A DNA stretch of 64,000 nt from Parenemella sanctibonifatiensis (GTDB taxonomy: Bacteria > Actinomycetota > Actinomycetes > Propionibacteriales > Propionibacteriaceae): the NCBI RefSeq assembly GCF_002250565.1, contig NZ_NMVJ01000006.1, positions 434,001-498,000 of the forward strand. The letters are read 5' to 3'. Positions within the stretch are counted from its first letter, which is position 1. Each line of letters begins with the position of its first letter. The position numbers and the translations under genes are program-made. Under the pieces are notes generated by a model. It saw only the letters and a program-made list of their open reading frames with translations, was not told the DNA's origin and did no database searches. Below, piece after piece: positions 7,518-17,412 of the stretch.

Positions 7518-9836
7518 ATGCGATGGAGAACACCCCTGGCGGCGGCTGCGGCCGCAGCTTTGGTGCTGACCGGAGTGTCGGCGGCGCCGGCACCTGCTCA
7601 GCAGACCGAACCGACAGTGGAGATCACCGATCTTGGTACCGCTGCGCTCGGCGCCAACGTCCGCAGCGCCAATGCCGCAGTGCTGCCTGACGGCACACCC
7701 ATCATGTATCTGCTCAACAATGCCGAGCCCGCGGTCTTGTTCGTGCTCAATGCCGACACCGGTGAGTTGCTCGACTCGGTTGTCGACGAGGAAGAGCGCT
7801 TCCTCGCCGCCAGCACGACGGTGGCCTCGGACGGTTCGCTGTGGTGGGTCACCCGCGACGGCAAGGGATCGACGATCCACCATTACGACCCCGCCACCAG
7901 CACCGATCGGATCGTGGCCACCAGCCCGGCGGGCGAGTCAGTGATCCGGCGGGTGAAGCTGAGCGACGACGAGTCGGTCCTCTACGGCAGCACCTACCCG
8001 AACGCCAAAATGTGGGCGATCGACACCGAGACCGGCGAGCTGCTCGAGGACTACGGCACCGTCGTTCCCGACGGCTCCAACGACTCCTACATCTGGGGCT
8101 TCGAGCGGATCGATGACACCCTCTACGGCGGCTCCGCCCTGGGCGAGGGCCACCTGATGCAGGTCGACGCCAACTCCGGGGAGGTCACCCCGATCGAGAT
8201 CCCGGAGAAGTACGAGTCATTGCAGTACTTCTACGACTTCCGCAAGCTCACCGACGACCTGATCGCCATGTCCTTCTCCAAGGCGAATTCCTCGGTCACC
8301 ACCAACACCTTGCTGTGGCAGCACTCCACCCAGTCGTTCATCTGTGAGGACGCGCTGCCGATCACGGCAGGCAACTACCCCTTCACCGACCCCGACGAGA
8401 ACGGGGTGGCGTACTTCCGGACCAGCGAGGGGATCTTCAGCTTCGACCCGTCGGATTGTTCGATCGAGCCGACCGACTTCGGCTCGACCGACCTGGCCGA
8501 TCTGCCCAACCCGAGCCGGATCCGGCAGTTGCAGGTCCCCAACGACGACGGAGTTGAGGAATCGGTGCTGCTGGGCGCACTCAACGACGGCACGTTCTGG
8601 ACCTACAACCTCGACACCGGCGCCACCGCGCATCACACCACTGAGCACGAGGGGCTGGTGCTGACCGCTCACTCGCTGCATGAGGGCCCGGACAACCAGC
8701 TCTACATCGGCACCTACCTCGGCCCGGGCGCCATCGGGACCTACGATCCGGCCAGCGGCGAGAAGGGACTGCTGGAGGGCCCCAAGCAGGCCGATGACTT
8801 CGTCAACATCGGCGACAACCAGATGCTCATCACCAGCTATCCCGGCGGCGTCATCGACAAGGTCGACGTGAGCCAGGAGTGGTCCTACGGAGACAATCCG
8901 AGTCAGTACGCCCGCCTGCGTGACACCACCAACCAGACCGATCGGCTGTTGACGATTGATGCCCAGGACGGTCTGGTTGCCATCGGCGCGGTCGCCGACT
9001 ACGGCTACAAGGGCGGTTCGCTGGTCATCACCGATGCAGCAGGCGACGACCGGTTCTACGACAACATCCTGGGTGAGCAGTCGATCACCTCAGTGAAGTT
9101 CGGCTCGGACGGGCTGCTCTACATCGGCTCGAATGTCCGCGGCGGCCTCAGCAGTCCGACCGATCCCGGCCCCGTCAGCGTGGCTGTCGTGGATCCGGCC
9201 GACGGCTCGGTGCTGCACCAGCACGAGATCGACACCGCGCTGATCGGAACGATGGCCGAGGTGGACAAGAAGATGTACTTCACCGACGCCAAGGGGACCG
9301 TGATGGTGATGGACATGGAGTCCCGTGAGGTCAGCACCGTGGTCGAGCAGGACCTCGGCGCAATCTCACCTTGGGGCAAGGTCTCCGCGTTGGAGTACAA
9401 CCCCGCCGACGGGCTGCTCTATGGCACCCACGGGTCCAAGCTCTACGTCCTGGATCCGGCCACCGGTGAGATCGTGACCACCGACGACAGCATCGAGTAC
9501 AAGCGACTCGAGGTCACCGAGGCGGGCGAGGTTTTCGTGATCTCCTCCACCCACCTCTACCAGATTGCACTGGCGGGGGAAGAGACGCCGGCTCCGACCA
9601 CAGCGGCCCCATCGAGCCCTGACCCGACCAGCCCTGACCCGACCAGCCCTGACCCGACCAGTCCTGATCCGACTGGGGGGCCGAGCACTGGGGCATCCTC
9701 GGTTTCCCCGAGCACGCCGGCACCGTCTGGCCCGACCCGTCCGGGGCTGCCGGACACCGGTTCCTGGGTGGGCATCCCTGTGTTCGGCATGGCGCTGGCC
9801 GCTGGAATCACGGCAGCCTGGTTGGGCCGCCGCTGA
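7518..9836 (+). CDS. secreted beta-propeller protein with LPDTG sorting signal
   Basis: A 772-residue exported protein of unknown function. Residues 1-30 form a signal peptide (RWR, an Ala-rich core, then APAPAQQ). The body is made of repeated strands with aromatic/Gly ends (LLYGTHGSKLYVLDPATGE, DGLLYIGSNVRGG), as in WD40/PQQ-like or SMP-30-type propellers. Residues 700-719 are four exact SPDPT repeats in a Ser/Thr/Pro linker, followed by LPDTG at 744-748, a hydrophobic segment and a terminal RR, a standard sortase signal. AAGGA precedes the ATG. A relative without the sorting signal lies at 11165-13426. It could bind surface glycans or act as a lyase, but no catalytic motif was recognised. 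Confidence 0.8.
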   Translation: MRWRTPLAAAAAAALVLTGVSAAPAPAQQTEPTVEITDLGTAALGANVRSANAAVLPDGTPIMYLLNNAEPAVLFVLNADTGELLDSVVDEEERFLAASTTVASDGSLWWVTRDGKGSTIHHYDPATSTDRIVATSPAGESVIRRVKLSDDESVLYGSTYPNAKMWAIDTETGELLEDYGTVVPDGSNDSYIWGFERIDDTLYGGSALGEGHLMQVDANSGEVTPIEIPEKYESLQYFYDFRKLTDDLIAMSFSKANSSVTTNTLLWQHSTQSFICEDALPITAGNYPFTDPDENGVAYFRTSEGIFSFDPSDCSIEPTDFGSTDLADLPNPSRIRQLQVPNDDGVEESVLLGALNDGTFWTYNLDTGATAHHTTEHEGLVLTAHSLHEGPDNQLYIGTYLGPGAIGTYDPASGEKGLLEGPKQADDFVNIGDNQMLITSYPGGVIDKVDVSQEWSYGDNPSQYARLRDTTNQTDRLLTIDAQDGLVAIGAVADYGYKGGSLVITDAAGDDRFYDNILGEQSITSVKFGSDGLLYIGSNVRGGLSSPTDPGPVSVAVVDPADGSVLHQHEIDTALIGTMAEVDKKMYFTDAKGTVMVMDMESREVSTVVEQDLGAISPWGKVSALEYNPADGLLYGTHGSKLYVLDPATGEIVTTDDSIEYKRLEVTEAGEVFVISSTHLYQIALAGEETPAPTTAAPSSPDPTSPDPTSPDPTSPDPTGGPSTGASSVSPSTPAPSGPTRPGLPDTGSWVGIPVFGMALAAGITAAWLGRR
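9615..9674 (+). repeat. 15-bp tandem repeat coding SPDPT x4
   Basis: Four in-frame 15-bp units encode SPDPT. The first three are identical and the fourth has synonymous changes. They form part of the wall-spanning linker of the sorted protein. Confidence 0.9.
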
Positions 9837-9855
9837 GGCTCCGACTGCAGTTGAC

Positions 9856-9890
9856 GCTCGAGCCGCGGCCGATCTGGCCGCGGCTCGAGC
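9856..9890. terminator. 15-bp perfect hairpin after the sorted protein gene
   Basis: GCTCGAGCCGCGGCC at 9856-9870 pairs perfectly with 9876-9890 around a five-base GATCT loop, 20 bases after the stop at 9836. There is no T-run, as is common for high-GC actinobacterial terminators. Confidence 0.75.
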
Positions 9891-9964
9891 CGCCTCTGAG
9901 AGATCAGCCGGCGGACTGGGTCGACCGGTGTAGCGTCATGGACGACCAAGCTCGAGGAGTTGCC

Positions 9965-11044
9965 ATGCCCATCACCGTGAAGGCCCTGCAGAAGACCGGC
10001 CCGGACGCGCCGTTCCGCGTCGTCGAGATCGAGCGACGCGATCCGCGTCCCGACGATGTCGTGATCGACATCCACGCCGCCGGCATCTGCCACAGCGACA
10101 TCCACACCATCCGCAACGAGTGGGGCGAGGCTCATTTCCCGCTCACCGTCGGCCACGAGATCGCCGGTGTGGTCTCGGCGGTTGGCTCCGCGGTGACCCA
10201 ATGGAAGGTCGGCGATCGGGTTGGCGTCGGCTGCATGGTCAACTCCTGTGGTGAGTGCGAGCAATGCCTGGCGGGGGAGGAACAGTCCTGCCTGCAGGGC
10301 AATGTCGGCACCTACAACTCCACCGACGTCGATGGCAGCATCACCCAGGGTGGGTACGCCGAAAAGGTGACGATCAACGAACGCTTCGTCTGCCGGATCC
10401 CCGATGCCCTGTCCTTCGCGGAGGCCGCGCCGCTGCTGTGTGCCGGGATCACGACCTACTCACCGTTGGCCCGGTGGGGCGCCGGCGAGCAGGTCAACGG
10501 CCGCCCCAAGAAGGTCGCCGTTCTGGGCATGGGCGGACTGGGCCACATGGGCGTGCGCATCGCCGCCGCGATGGGAGCCGAGGTCACCGTCCTCAGCCGG
10601 ACCCTGAAGAAGGAACAACAAGCCATCGACCTCGGCGCCACCCGGACCCTGGCGACCACCGAAGAAGGGTTCTTCCACCACCATCGCGGAGAGTTCGACC
10701 TGATCCTCAACACCGTCAGCGCCGACATCGACCTACGCCGCTTCCTGCGGCTGTTGGCGCCGCGCGGCGTGATGGCGGTCGTGGGGCTGCCGCCCGCGCC
10801 GCAGTCGCTGCCGTTCGGTTCGATCATCGGCGGCGGCAAGGTGATCGCCGGCTCCAACATCGGCGGTATCGCCGAGACCCAGGAGATGCTCGACTTCTGC
10901 GCCGAGCACGGGTTCGGCGCCAAGGTCGAGACCATCGGCGTCGCCGAGGTCGAAGCGGCCTACGACCGGGTCGTCAACGGTGAGGTCTTCTTCCGGGCCG
11001 TCATCGACACCTCGACCTTCACGGAAGCGGCAGTCGAGCGCTGA
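9965..11044 (+). CDS. zinc-dependent alcohol dehydrogenase, NADP-type (YahK/CAD-like)
   Basis: A 359-residue medium-chain dehydrogenase that interconverts alcohols and aldehydes. Catalytic zinc ligands are in AGICHSDIHT, VGHEIAG and the later APLLCAGIT. The structural zinc site is CGECEQCLAGEEQSC. The cofactor loop LGMGGLGHMG followed by VLSRTLKK (Ser-Arg after the second strand) favours NADP(H). The ATG at 9965 has GAGGAG seven bases upstream; the open frame extends further 5' but through the terminator hairpin. It sits alone between two propeller genes, so a link to them is uncertain. Confidence 0.9.
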   Translation: MPITVKALQKTGPDAPFRVVEIERRDPRPDDVVIDIHAAGICHSDIHTIRNEWGEAHFPLTVGHEIAGVVSAVGSAVTQWKVGDRVGVGCMVNSCGECEQCLAGEEQSCLQGNVGTYNSTDVDGSITQGGYAEKVTINERFVCRIPDALSFAEAAPLLCAGITTYSPLARWGAGEQVNGRPKKVAVLGMGGLGHMGVRIAAAMGAEVTVLSRTLKKEQQAIDLGATRTLATTEEGFFHHHRGEFDLILNTVSADIDLRRFLRLLAPRGVMAVVGLPPAPQSLPFGSIIGGGKVIAGSNIGGIAETQEMLDFCAEHGFGAKVETIGVAEVEAAYDRVVNGEVFFRAVIDTSTFTEAAVER

Positions 11045-11055
11045 TCACCGGATTC

Positions 11056-11133
11056 GCGCGCAACACGTGCAGTCGATTCGCTAAGACCCCGGATTTCGAG
11101 GCCTGCTGGCAATCGACTGCACGCAGTGCGCGC
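11056..11133. repeat. 78-bp imperfect palindrome between convergent genes
   Basis: Two 23-base arms (11056-11078 and 11111-11133) match at 20 positions, including 13 consecutive pairs from CGTGCAGTCGATT. They lie between the convergent alcohol dehydrogenase and propeller genes. It can serve as a bidirectional terminator, but its size equals that of the intergenic palindromes at 32844, 34953, 47532 and 48635. Confidence 0.75.
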
Positions 11134-11164
11134 ACCGGATGTCCGAATCGAGGACCAGCGTGGT

Positions 11165-13426
11165 TCAGGCCCGAAACTCGCCCACCGGCGAGGAGTTCCA
11201 GGCCGCATCGATCGCGCGGTAGCGGACCGTGGCACCCGGCTCGACCAGCAGCGGCCGGGTGCTGCGCTGTTCGGTCCACGCGCCGCCCGCCACGCTGGCA
11301 TCGATCCGGCCTGTGTCGGCGCTGAAGTGGAGCCTGACACGGCGACCGGCCGGCTCGGTGCGGACGGCGGGCACCGCCACGTCCGCCGCCGGCGGCAGGG
11401 CGTAGCGGACCAACCGGGTGCTGGACCCGATCACGTACAGGTCGCCGTGACCGTCCTGAGTCAGCTCGCTGACCGTGTCGACACCGTCACCGCGACCGCT
11501 GTCCAACCCGTACAGACTGGTCACGGCCCCGGTCACCCGGTCGATGATGACCAGCCGGTTGGCCAGAGATCCGAAGAGCCGCCCGTGGTCGAACAGCAGT
11601 CGGTTGTCGTCACCGTAGCGGGGCACGACCGCCGCCTCGTCGACCACGACGGTTCGCAGGATCATGCGCCCGGTCAGATCAAACTCGATCACGCGGCGCC
11701 CATCGACGACTGCCCACAGCCGCTGGTCGTCCAGGGCCACGGCCAGACCGGAGATTGCCCGGGCGCCCTCGATGGTCTCGGACCAGGCCAGCGCCTCCGC
11801 GACCGGATCCCAGGCAAAGATCGTCGCTGCCTCGGTGACCGGGTCAATCCCGTAGCCGCCTTCGATCGAGGTACTGCCGATCAGCAGACCGTCGTGCTCC
11901 ACCAGGCCGACCGGGGTCTGCTGGTCGATGATGTTGCGGTGCACCGTGTGGGTGTTCGCGTCGGGCTGCCACAGCGAGACCGCGCCACCGTGCGCGCCGG
12001 GCACCGGCACTGACGCGACCGCCACGGTGCCGGGCAGACTGGCCAGCTCCACGAAGGTCTGTGGCCGGCTCTGGCCATCGCCGAGCTCCCGCGGTGCCGG
12101 GTTGGTGCCGTACTGCCATGGTTCACTGACGTCGTAGTGGTGCAGCGACCCCTGCGGGTAGCGGCCGAAGACCAGGTCATCACCGAACCGGCCGAAGCCC
12201 TCGACCTGGCTGGTGCCGGTCAGCAGCTCGATGGTGCCGTCACCATCCGGGTCGAAGCGACCCATCCCGGGCGGACTGAGGAAGGCGCCGGCGTACACCC
12301 GTCCGGCCACGTCGGAGCCCAGCGCGGTCAGTGGCGCTCCGGAACCGTCCAGATCAGGAACCAGATAGAAGGAATCGTCGCCGTCGTGGATCTTCAGGCC
12401 ATACGTACGCCCGCCGTTCCAGTAGGTCATCGCCAACACCGGGTGCTCACCGGTCCCGTCCCGGTCGGCCCAACCCCAGGCCTCGGGGGCCGCATTGGGA
12501 CGGTTGCCGGTGCCGGTGACCTCACCGGTCGACAACGAGTACCGCTTGATCTCGCCGTCGAGGCGCAGATAGACCGCGTCCGGGTCGCGCGGGTCGATGG
12601 GGGAGACGTTCGGTGCACCGCCCTCGACCACCCCGTCCCAGGTCCCGCTGGCCAGGTCGCGGACCCACAGGTGGGTGGAGCCGACGAAGAGTTTGCCGCC
12701 GCGGACCGCCAGCGAACTGATCGCAGTGCTGGAATGCTCGGCCGGCATCTCGACCTCGGTGAAGACGCCGGTGGTGCGGTCAAAGGTGATCAGTCGAGCC
12801 GTCGACTGGGTGCCGATCCAGATGGTGTCGCCATCGGCGGCGAGACCGTCGATGTACTGCTCACCGGCCATCGCCTGGCCATGGTCGGTCACCTCGAGGC
12901 TGACCGGGTCGAGCGAATAGAGCTTGCCGCTGGGGTACGCCCCGATCCAGACGGTGCCGTCTTCACCCACCGTCAGTCCCCACGCCCGGTCTGCTCCGGG
13001 CAGCACACCCAGGTGCTCAACCGTGGCGCTACCGGGCTGGTGCCGATAGAGGTGGCCCTCCTCGGACGTGGCGAAGTAGACGGCATGGTCGTGCGGAGAC
13101 ACGTCCATCGCCCGCTGGCTGCTGGGATCGGCGGTGATCCGCACGTTGAGGACGGTTTCGCCGGTGCGCAGGTTGAGCGCGGCAAACTCGCCGGGCAGGT
13201 TCGGGTTGCCGGAGGCGAGGAAGTACGCCATCGGCACGCCCTCCGGGGTGGGGGCGATCGCGCTGGCGAGGGTCTGACGCTTGGTGACCGGCTCGCCGAG
13301 ATCAGTGACCGGGGCAACGTAGGCGCCATCGCCGGTCTGCGCGACGGCTGATCGGAGGCCGGCACCGCCGACCGAGGGGGCCACGACGGTGGCACCGAGA
13401 CTGAACAGGAAGGGGCGTCGACGCAT
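11165..13426 (-). CDS. secreted beta-propeller protein, relative of the 7518 gene
   Basis: A 753-residue exported protein. The N-terminus RRRPFLFSLGATVVAP looks like a Tat or Sec signal with consecutive arginines, cut near AVAQTG. Propeller-type repeats follow, and the last 90 residues resemble a small beta-sandwich (VRLHFSADTG, ending in AIDAAWNSSPVGEF). Shared sections with the gene at 7518 include an opening TDLG block and a DVSEPWQYGTNP segment corresponding to DVSQEWSYGDNP. It has no sorting signal, so it is probably released. A GGAG lies before the ATG at 13426. No catalytic motif was identified. Confidence 0.75.
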   Translation of the reverse strand: MRRRPFLFSLGATVVAPSVGGAGLRSAVAQTGDGAYVAPVTDLGEPVTKRQTLASAIAPTPEGVPMAYFLASGNPNLPGEFAALNLRTGETVLNVRITADPSSQRAMDVSPHDHAVYFATSEEGHLYRHQPGSATVEHLGVLPGADRAWGLTVGEDGTVWIGAYPSGKLYSLDPVSLEVTDHGQAMAGEQYIDGLAADGDTIWIGTQSTARLITFDRTTGVFTEVEMPAEHSSTAISSLAVRGGKLFVGSTHLWVRDLASGTWDGVVEGGAPNVSPIDPRDPDAVYLRLDGEIKRYSLSTGEVTGTGNRPNAAPEAWGWADRDGTGEHPVLAMTYWNGGRTYGLKIHDGDDSFYLVPDLDGSGAPLTALGSDVAGRVYAGAFLSPPGMGRFDPDGDGTIELLTGTSQVEGFGRFGDDLVFGRYPQGSLHHYDVSEPWQYGTNPAPRELGDGQSRPQTFVELASLPGTVAVASVPVPGAHGGAVSLWQPDANTHTVHRNIIDQQTPVGLVEHDGLLIGSTSIEGGYGIDPVTEAATIFAWDPVAEALAWSETIEGARAISGLAVALDDQRLWAVVDGRRVIEFDLTGRMILRTVVVDEAAVVPRYGDDNRLLFDHGRLFGSLANRLVIIDRVTGAVTSLYGLDSGRGDGVDTVSELTQDGHGDLYVIGSSTRLVRYALPPAADVAVPAVRTEPAGRRVRLHFSADTGRIDASVAGGAWTEQRSTRPLLVEPGATVRYRAIDAAWNSSPVGEFRA

Positions 13427-13507
13427 GATGGGGGCTCCTTGGGTGTGCGTTCAGCCTTTGAACGTTGGCCTCACCCTAGCGTCACGACCTGGCGGCCGAT
13501 CGGCGAC

Positions 13508-14311
13508 TCATGCCTCGGTCGCCTCGGTGTCAGTTGACCTCGCGAAGTCGACCACAGCCGCCAGGCACTCGCTCGGCGGCTCCCACAGATTGTCGTGTTT
13601 GCGGTCCGGCACGACGATCCGGGTCGCCCGCGGCAGTTCGGCGGCCAGCCGTCGGCTCATCGCGGGCGGCACCAGGGTGTCCTTGGCGCCGTGGATCACC
13701 AGGGTCGGTTCGGTGATGGAGCGGACCGTCACATCGGTGGCCCACGGTTCCGACACCAGCCCACGCGGATCCAGCCGGGTGTAGCGGCGCACCATCGCAG
13801 CCATGTTGGTGAAAGGCGAGATCAGGACCAAGCGGCCGGTCTCGTCCTCGGAGCGCAACTGGCCTTCGGCGGCGAGATGCGCGGCCACCGAGGAGCCGAG
13901 CGATTCCCCGACCAAGACGGTACGCCGCAAACTCACGCCAGCGCCGCGCAGGTGCGCCAACCCGTCCCGGGCCGCCGCCAGGATGGCTGCCTGGCGCGGC
14001 TCGCCGGCATGGGGGCCATAGCCCGGGTACTCGAACGCCGCGAAGCCGAGTCCGCTGTCGCGCAGCAACTGGGCGATGGTCCCGATGGTGCTGAGGTCAG
14101 AGCCGTTGCCGTGCAGGTAGGTCACTGTCGCGGCACCCTCCGGAGCCCGGTGGTGCAACACCACGGTGCCGTTGTCGGTGGTGGTGCTGGCTGCCAGCGC
14201 CGCGATCGATTCCTCACGACGGGGCAACCAGACCGGCACCGGATAGATCAACCTGCGGACCAGGTCCGACGGCCTCACGCCCGCCCGGCGCAGTCGCGGA
14301 CGGGGGCTCAC
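13508..14311 (-). CDS. alpha/beta hydrolase
   Basis: A 267-residue serine hydrolase resembling the ABHD17/BEM46 group. The oxyanion strand YLHGNGSD, the nucleophile elbow LVGESLGSS, the acid in HGAKDTLVPP and a late histidine in DRKHDNLWE are in the usual order. The N-terminus has a short hydrophobic stretch that could tether it to the membrane. The GTG start at 14311 overlaps the carbonic anhydrase stop by four bases (GTGA), so the two are translationally coupled. The substrate is unknown. Confidence 0.85.
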   Translation of the reverse strand: MSPRPRLRRAGVRPSDLVRRLIYPVPVWLPRREESIAALAASTTTDNGTVVLHHRAPEGAATVTYLHGNGSDLSTIGTIAQLLRDSGLGFAAFEYPGYGPHAGEPRQAAILAAARDGLAHLRGAGVSLRRTVLVGESLGSSVAAHLAAEGQLRSEDETGRLVLISPFTNMAAMVRRYTRLDPRGLVSEPWATDVTVRSITEPTLVIHGAKDTLVPPAMSRRLAAELPRATRIVVPDRKHDNLWEPPSECLAAVVDFARSTDTEATEA

Positions 14312-14805
14312 TCGATCGGGTTGAGCTTGCCGGAGTCGACGTCATACATGAAGCCACCCACGACGGCACGCTTGCCGATCAGCGGGTGGGAGCGCAGCAG
14401 TTCGACGTCGTAGTGGAGGGCGTCGCGCTGCCGGGTGCTGGCGCCGAGCAGGGCGCCATGGATGTTGACGCCGGTCTCGGCCTCGACCTTGCTGGCGATC
14501 GCCTCGTCGTCACCGCTGGCCATGGCGCAGCGGGTGTGCGGCACCACCAGGATCCGGTCCACGCCGAGCACATGGGTGCCCAAAATGCAGCCGGTCAGGG
14601 CATCCGGGGTGATCCGGCCGCCGGGCGTACGCAGGATCTTTGCGTCGCCCAGGTTGAGTCCCAGCATTCGCAGCGGCTCGATCCGCGAGTCCATGCAGGT
14701 GATCACGGCGACGCCGGCGCGCGCGATGCCGTCGAACCCACCTTCCTCGAAGGTGGCGGCGTACTTCTCGTTCGCCTCGAGCAGGTCTGCGAATGCATTG
14801 TCCAT
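14308..14805 (-). CDS. beta-carbonic anhydrase
   Basis: A 165-residue beta-class carbonic anhydrase, hydrating CO2 to bicarbonate. The zinc ligands and catalytic dyad are visible in TCMDSRIEP (Cys, Asp, Arg) and VPHTRCAM (His, Cys). The length fits the small actinobacterial type. Its ATG shares one base with the parC stop (TGATG), and its own stop overlaps the next gene by four bases, forming a tightly coupled parC-carbonic anhydrase-hydrolase unit. Confidence 0.92.
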   Translation of the reverse strand: MDNAFADLLEANEKYAATFEEGGFDGIARAGVAVITCMDSRIEPLRMLGLNLGDAKILRTPGGRITPDALTGCILGTHVLGVDRILVVPHTRCAMASGDDEAIASKVEAETGVNIHGALLGASTRQRDALHYDVELLRSHPLIGKRAVVGGFMYDVDSGKLNPIE

Positions 14806-17267
14806 CAGGACTCCTTCGGAAGGGGAGAAAGCAGGTCGGGGGTGCCCGACCCGAGACCGGTCACCGGCTGGGGCAGCGGCGTACCGGATCCGTCGCGGCG
14901 GCCGAACTCCTCGGGCAGCGCCACCGGGGCGCCGCTGGTGGCCGCTGCCAACGCCGGGCCGGGTCCGGCCCAGGCGCGCTGCAGTTCGTCCTCACCGCGC
15001 AGGAAACGATGACAGCGTACGCCTCCAGTGGCACGTCCCTTGGCGGGGAAGTCAGCGAAGTCGCTCACCTTGACGCTGCCGGACTCGGTGCCGGGCAGCG
15101 CATCACCGCTGCCGGCGATCGTCACCACGAGGTTGTCGCCCGGCGGCACTGCACCGAACCACACCACCCGGTCACCGGCGCCCAACTTGATCCCGGCAAC
15201 GCCGCCGGCGGCGCGGCCCTGCGGGCGTACGCTCGCGGCTGCGAAATGCAGCAGGTTGCCACCGGCGGTCACGAAGCACAGCTCGGCGGAGTCGTCGACC
15301 AGTTCGCAGCCGCCGACCACCCGGTCCCCGTCGGCGAGTCGAATCACATCCCATTCGTTGTTGCCCAGCATCTCGGGATTGACCCGCTTGACCACGCCCT
15401 GCGCGGTGCCCACCGCCAGCCCGGCGGAATCCTCGTCGAGCCGGCACAGGAAGAGCACCTGCTCGTCTGGGTCGAGGGTGACCAGGTCCGAGATCCGGAC
15501 GCCACCGGACAGGTGCGGCGCCTGCGCGGTCGCGGGCACGGTGGGCAGGTCGATCGCCTGGCAACGGATCAGTCGACCGGCGCTGGTGACCGCGGCGTAC
15601 TCCCCGCGTGCGGTGGTCCGCACCGCCGAGACCAACACGTCATGGTCACTGCGGCTTCCGGCCTCCCCCAGCGGGTCTGCGGAGTCACAACGCGCCACCA
15701 GTCCGGTGCTCGACAGCAACACCCAGGTCGGCCCGTCGGGCACCTCCAGGGGCTCCGAGGTCGCCGAGACGCCGGCGCTGGAGAGCAGCACCGTACGCCG
15801 CGGGTCGCCGTAGCGCTTGGCCACGTCGGAGAGGTCATCGCCGACTGCGGCCCGCAGCAGGTCGTCATCATCGATGATCGCCTGCAGGGCCCTGATCTGC
15901 TGCTGCAGCTCGTCGCGTTCGGTCTCCAACTCGATGGTGGAGTATTTGGTGAGCCGGCGCAGCTGCATGTCGAGGATGTAGTTGGCCTGGATCTCGGTCA
16001 GCTCGAAGGCTTCGATCAACCGGGCGCGAGCGGCGGCGGCGTCGTCGGCGCGCCGGATGATCGTGATGACGTCGTCGATGTCGAGGATCGCGATCAGCAG
16101 TCCATCGACCAAGTGCAGTCGATCGGTCGCCTTGGCGAGCCGGAACTTGGTCTGTCGCAACGTCACCGACAACCGGTGGTCCAGGTAGACCTGCAACAGT
16201 TCCAGCAGTCCGAGCGTGCGGGGCTGGCCATCGACCAGCGCGACCGCGTTGATCGAGAAGCCGTCCTCCAGGCTGGTGCGCTTGTAGAGCTCCTGCAGCA
16301 GCGCCTCGGGGTTGATGCCGTTCTTGACCTCGATCACCAGCCGGGTGCCGTTGGTGAGGTCGGTCAGGTCCTTCACGTCGGCGATGCCGGTGAGTCGCTT
16401 GGCCTGGACCTGCCCCTTGATCTGTTCGATCAGTTTTTCGGGGCCAACGCCGTAGGGCAGTTCGGTGACCACGATGCCCTGACGGCGCGGGGTGACCTTC
16501 TCAATCCGGGTCACCGCGCGGATCACGAAGCGACCGCGACCGGTTTCGTACGCCTGCCGAATCCCGTCCAGACCGACGATCGTGCCGCCGGTGGGCAGGT
16601 CCGGCCCAGGCATGTAGCGCATGATCGTGTCGAGGCTGGCGCCGGGATGCTTGAGCAGATGCTTCAGCGCGGCGACCACCTCCACCAAGTTGTGCGGCGG
16701 CAGGTTGGTCGCCATTCCGACCGCGATACCGGTGGAACCGTTGACCAGCAGGTTGGGGAAGGCCGACGGCAGCACGACCGGTTCGGTCTCCTTGCCGTCG
16801 TAGTTGGGACGGAAGTCGACCGCGTCCTCGTCCAGCCCCTGGGTCATGGCCGAGGCGGCCGGTGCCATCCGACATTCGGTGTAACGCATGGCGGCGGGCA
16901 CCGAGTCCGGGGATCCGAAGTTGCCGTGTCCATCGACCAGCGGCAACCGCATCGCCCAGGGTTGGGCCTGGCGCACCAAGGCGTCGTAGATCGCACTGTC
17001 GCCATGGGGATGGAGCTGACCCATCACCTGGCCAACCACACGCGCACACTTCACGTGGGCACGGTCCGGTCGGATCCCCATCTCGTCCATCGTGTAGAGA
17101 ATCCGGCGCTGCACCGGCTTGAGGCCGTCGCGGGCGTCGGGCAGCGCTCGGGAGTAGATGACCGAATAGGCGTACTCGAGGAAGCTGGTCTCCATCTCCG
17201 ACGACACGTCGACGTCGACGATCCGTTCCTCGAAGTCCTCCTCGGCGGGAGTGCCGCGTCGCGCCAC
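14805..17267 (-). CDS. parC: DNA topoisomerase IV subunit A (type IIA, GyrA/ParC family)
   Basis: An 820-residue breakage-reunion subunit. The quinolone-determining region contains [12 protein letters not shown] with the usual serine, and the active-site tyrosine is in [10 protein letters not shown]. The coiled gate region ([14 protein letters not shown]) and a six-bladed C-terminal pinwheel follow. The GyrA box is degenerate (QGRAAGG instead of QRRGGKG), which supports topoisomerase IV rather than gyrase. The GTG at 17267 has AGGAG eight bases upstream; an in-frame TTG at 17336 has no ribosome site. It partners ParE but is encoded about 7.5 kb away in the opposite direction. Confidence 0.9.
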   Translation of the reverse strand: MARRGTPAEEDFEERIVDVDVSSEMETSFLEYAYSVIYSRALPDARDGLKPVQRRILYTMDEMGIRPDRAHVKCARVVGQVMGQLHPHGDSAIYDALVRQAQPWAMRLPLVDGHGNFGSPDSVPAAMRYTECRMAPAASAMTQGLDEDAVDFRPNYDGKETEPVVLPSAFPNLLVNGSTGIAVGMATNLPPHNLVEVVAALKHLLKHPGASLDTIMRYMPGPDLPTGGTIVGLDGIRQAYETGRGRFVIRAVTRIEKVTPRRQGIVVTELPYGVGPEKLIEQIKGQVQAKRLTGIADVKDLTDLTNGTRLVIEVKNGINPEALLQELYKRTSLEDGFSINAVALVDGQPRTLGLLELLQVYLDHRLSVTLRQTKFRLAKATDRLHLVDGLLIAILDIDDVITIIRRADDAAAARARLIEAFELTEIQANYILDMQLRRLTKYSTIELETERDELQQQIRALQAIIDDDDLLRAAVGDDLSDVAKRYGDPRRTVLLSSAGVSATSEPLEVPDGPTWVLLSSTGLVARCDSADPLGEAGSRSDHDVLVSAVRTTARGEYAAVTSAGRLIRCQAIDLPTVPATAQAPHLSGGVRISDLVTLDPDEQVLFLCRLDEDSAGLAVGTAQGVVKRVNPEMLGNNEWDVIRLADGDRVVGGCELVDDSAELCFVTAGGNLLHFAAASVRPQGRAAGGVAGIKLGAGDRVVWFGAVPPGDNLVVTIAGSGDALPGTESGSVKVSDFADFPAKGRATGGVRCHRFLRGEDELQRAWAGPGPALAAATSGAPVALPEEFGRRDGSGTPLPQPVTGLGSGTPDLLSPLPKES

Positions 17268-17412
17268 CTGCTGCTCCTGACGTCGGGTGTATCGATAGTG
17301 CCTTGAGGAAAAATCCTGCGCTGATCTGGCGATCAAGCCACGTCAGGCTATCCCAGCCAGCGCGGTCCGCCGGCCTCCCACGCCGAGGGTTTCCGTTGCC
17401 GCAGCGGGATTT

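Noticed and set aside
9615-9674. Direct repeats as a mobile or CRISPR feature
   Set aside because: They are in-frame codons of a Pro/Ser/Thr wall linker.
14793-17306. An 837-codon plus-strand frame
   Set aside because: Lies opposite parC, has no recognisable motifs and no start signals.
17268-17336. TTG 17336 as the parC start
   Set aside because: No ribosome site there, while GTG 17267 has AGGAG at the right distance and matches the family start.
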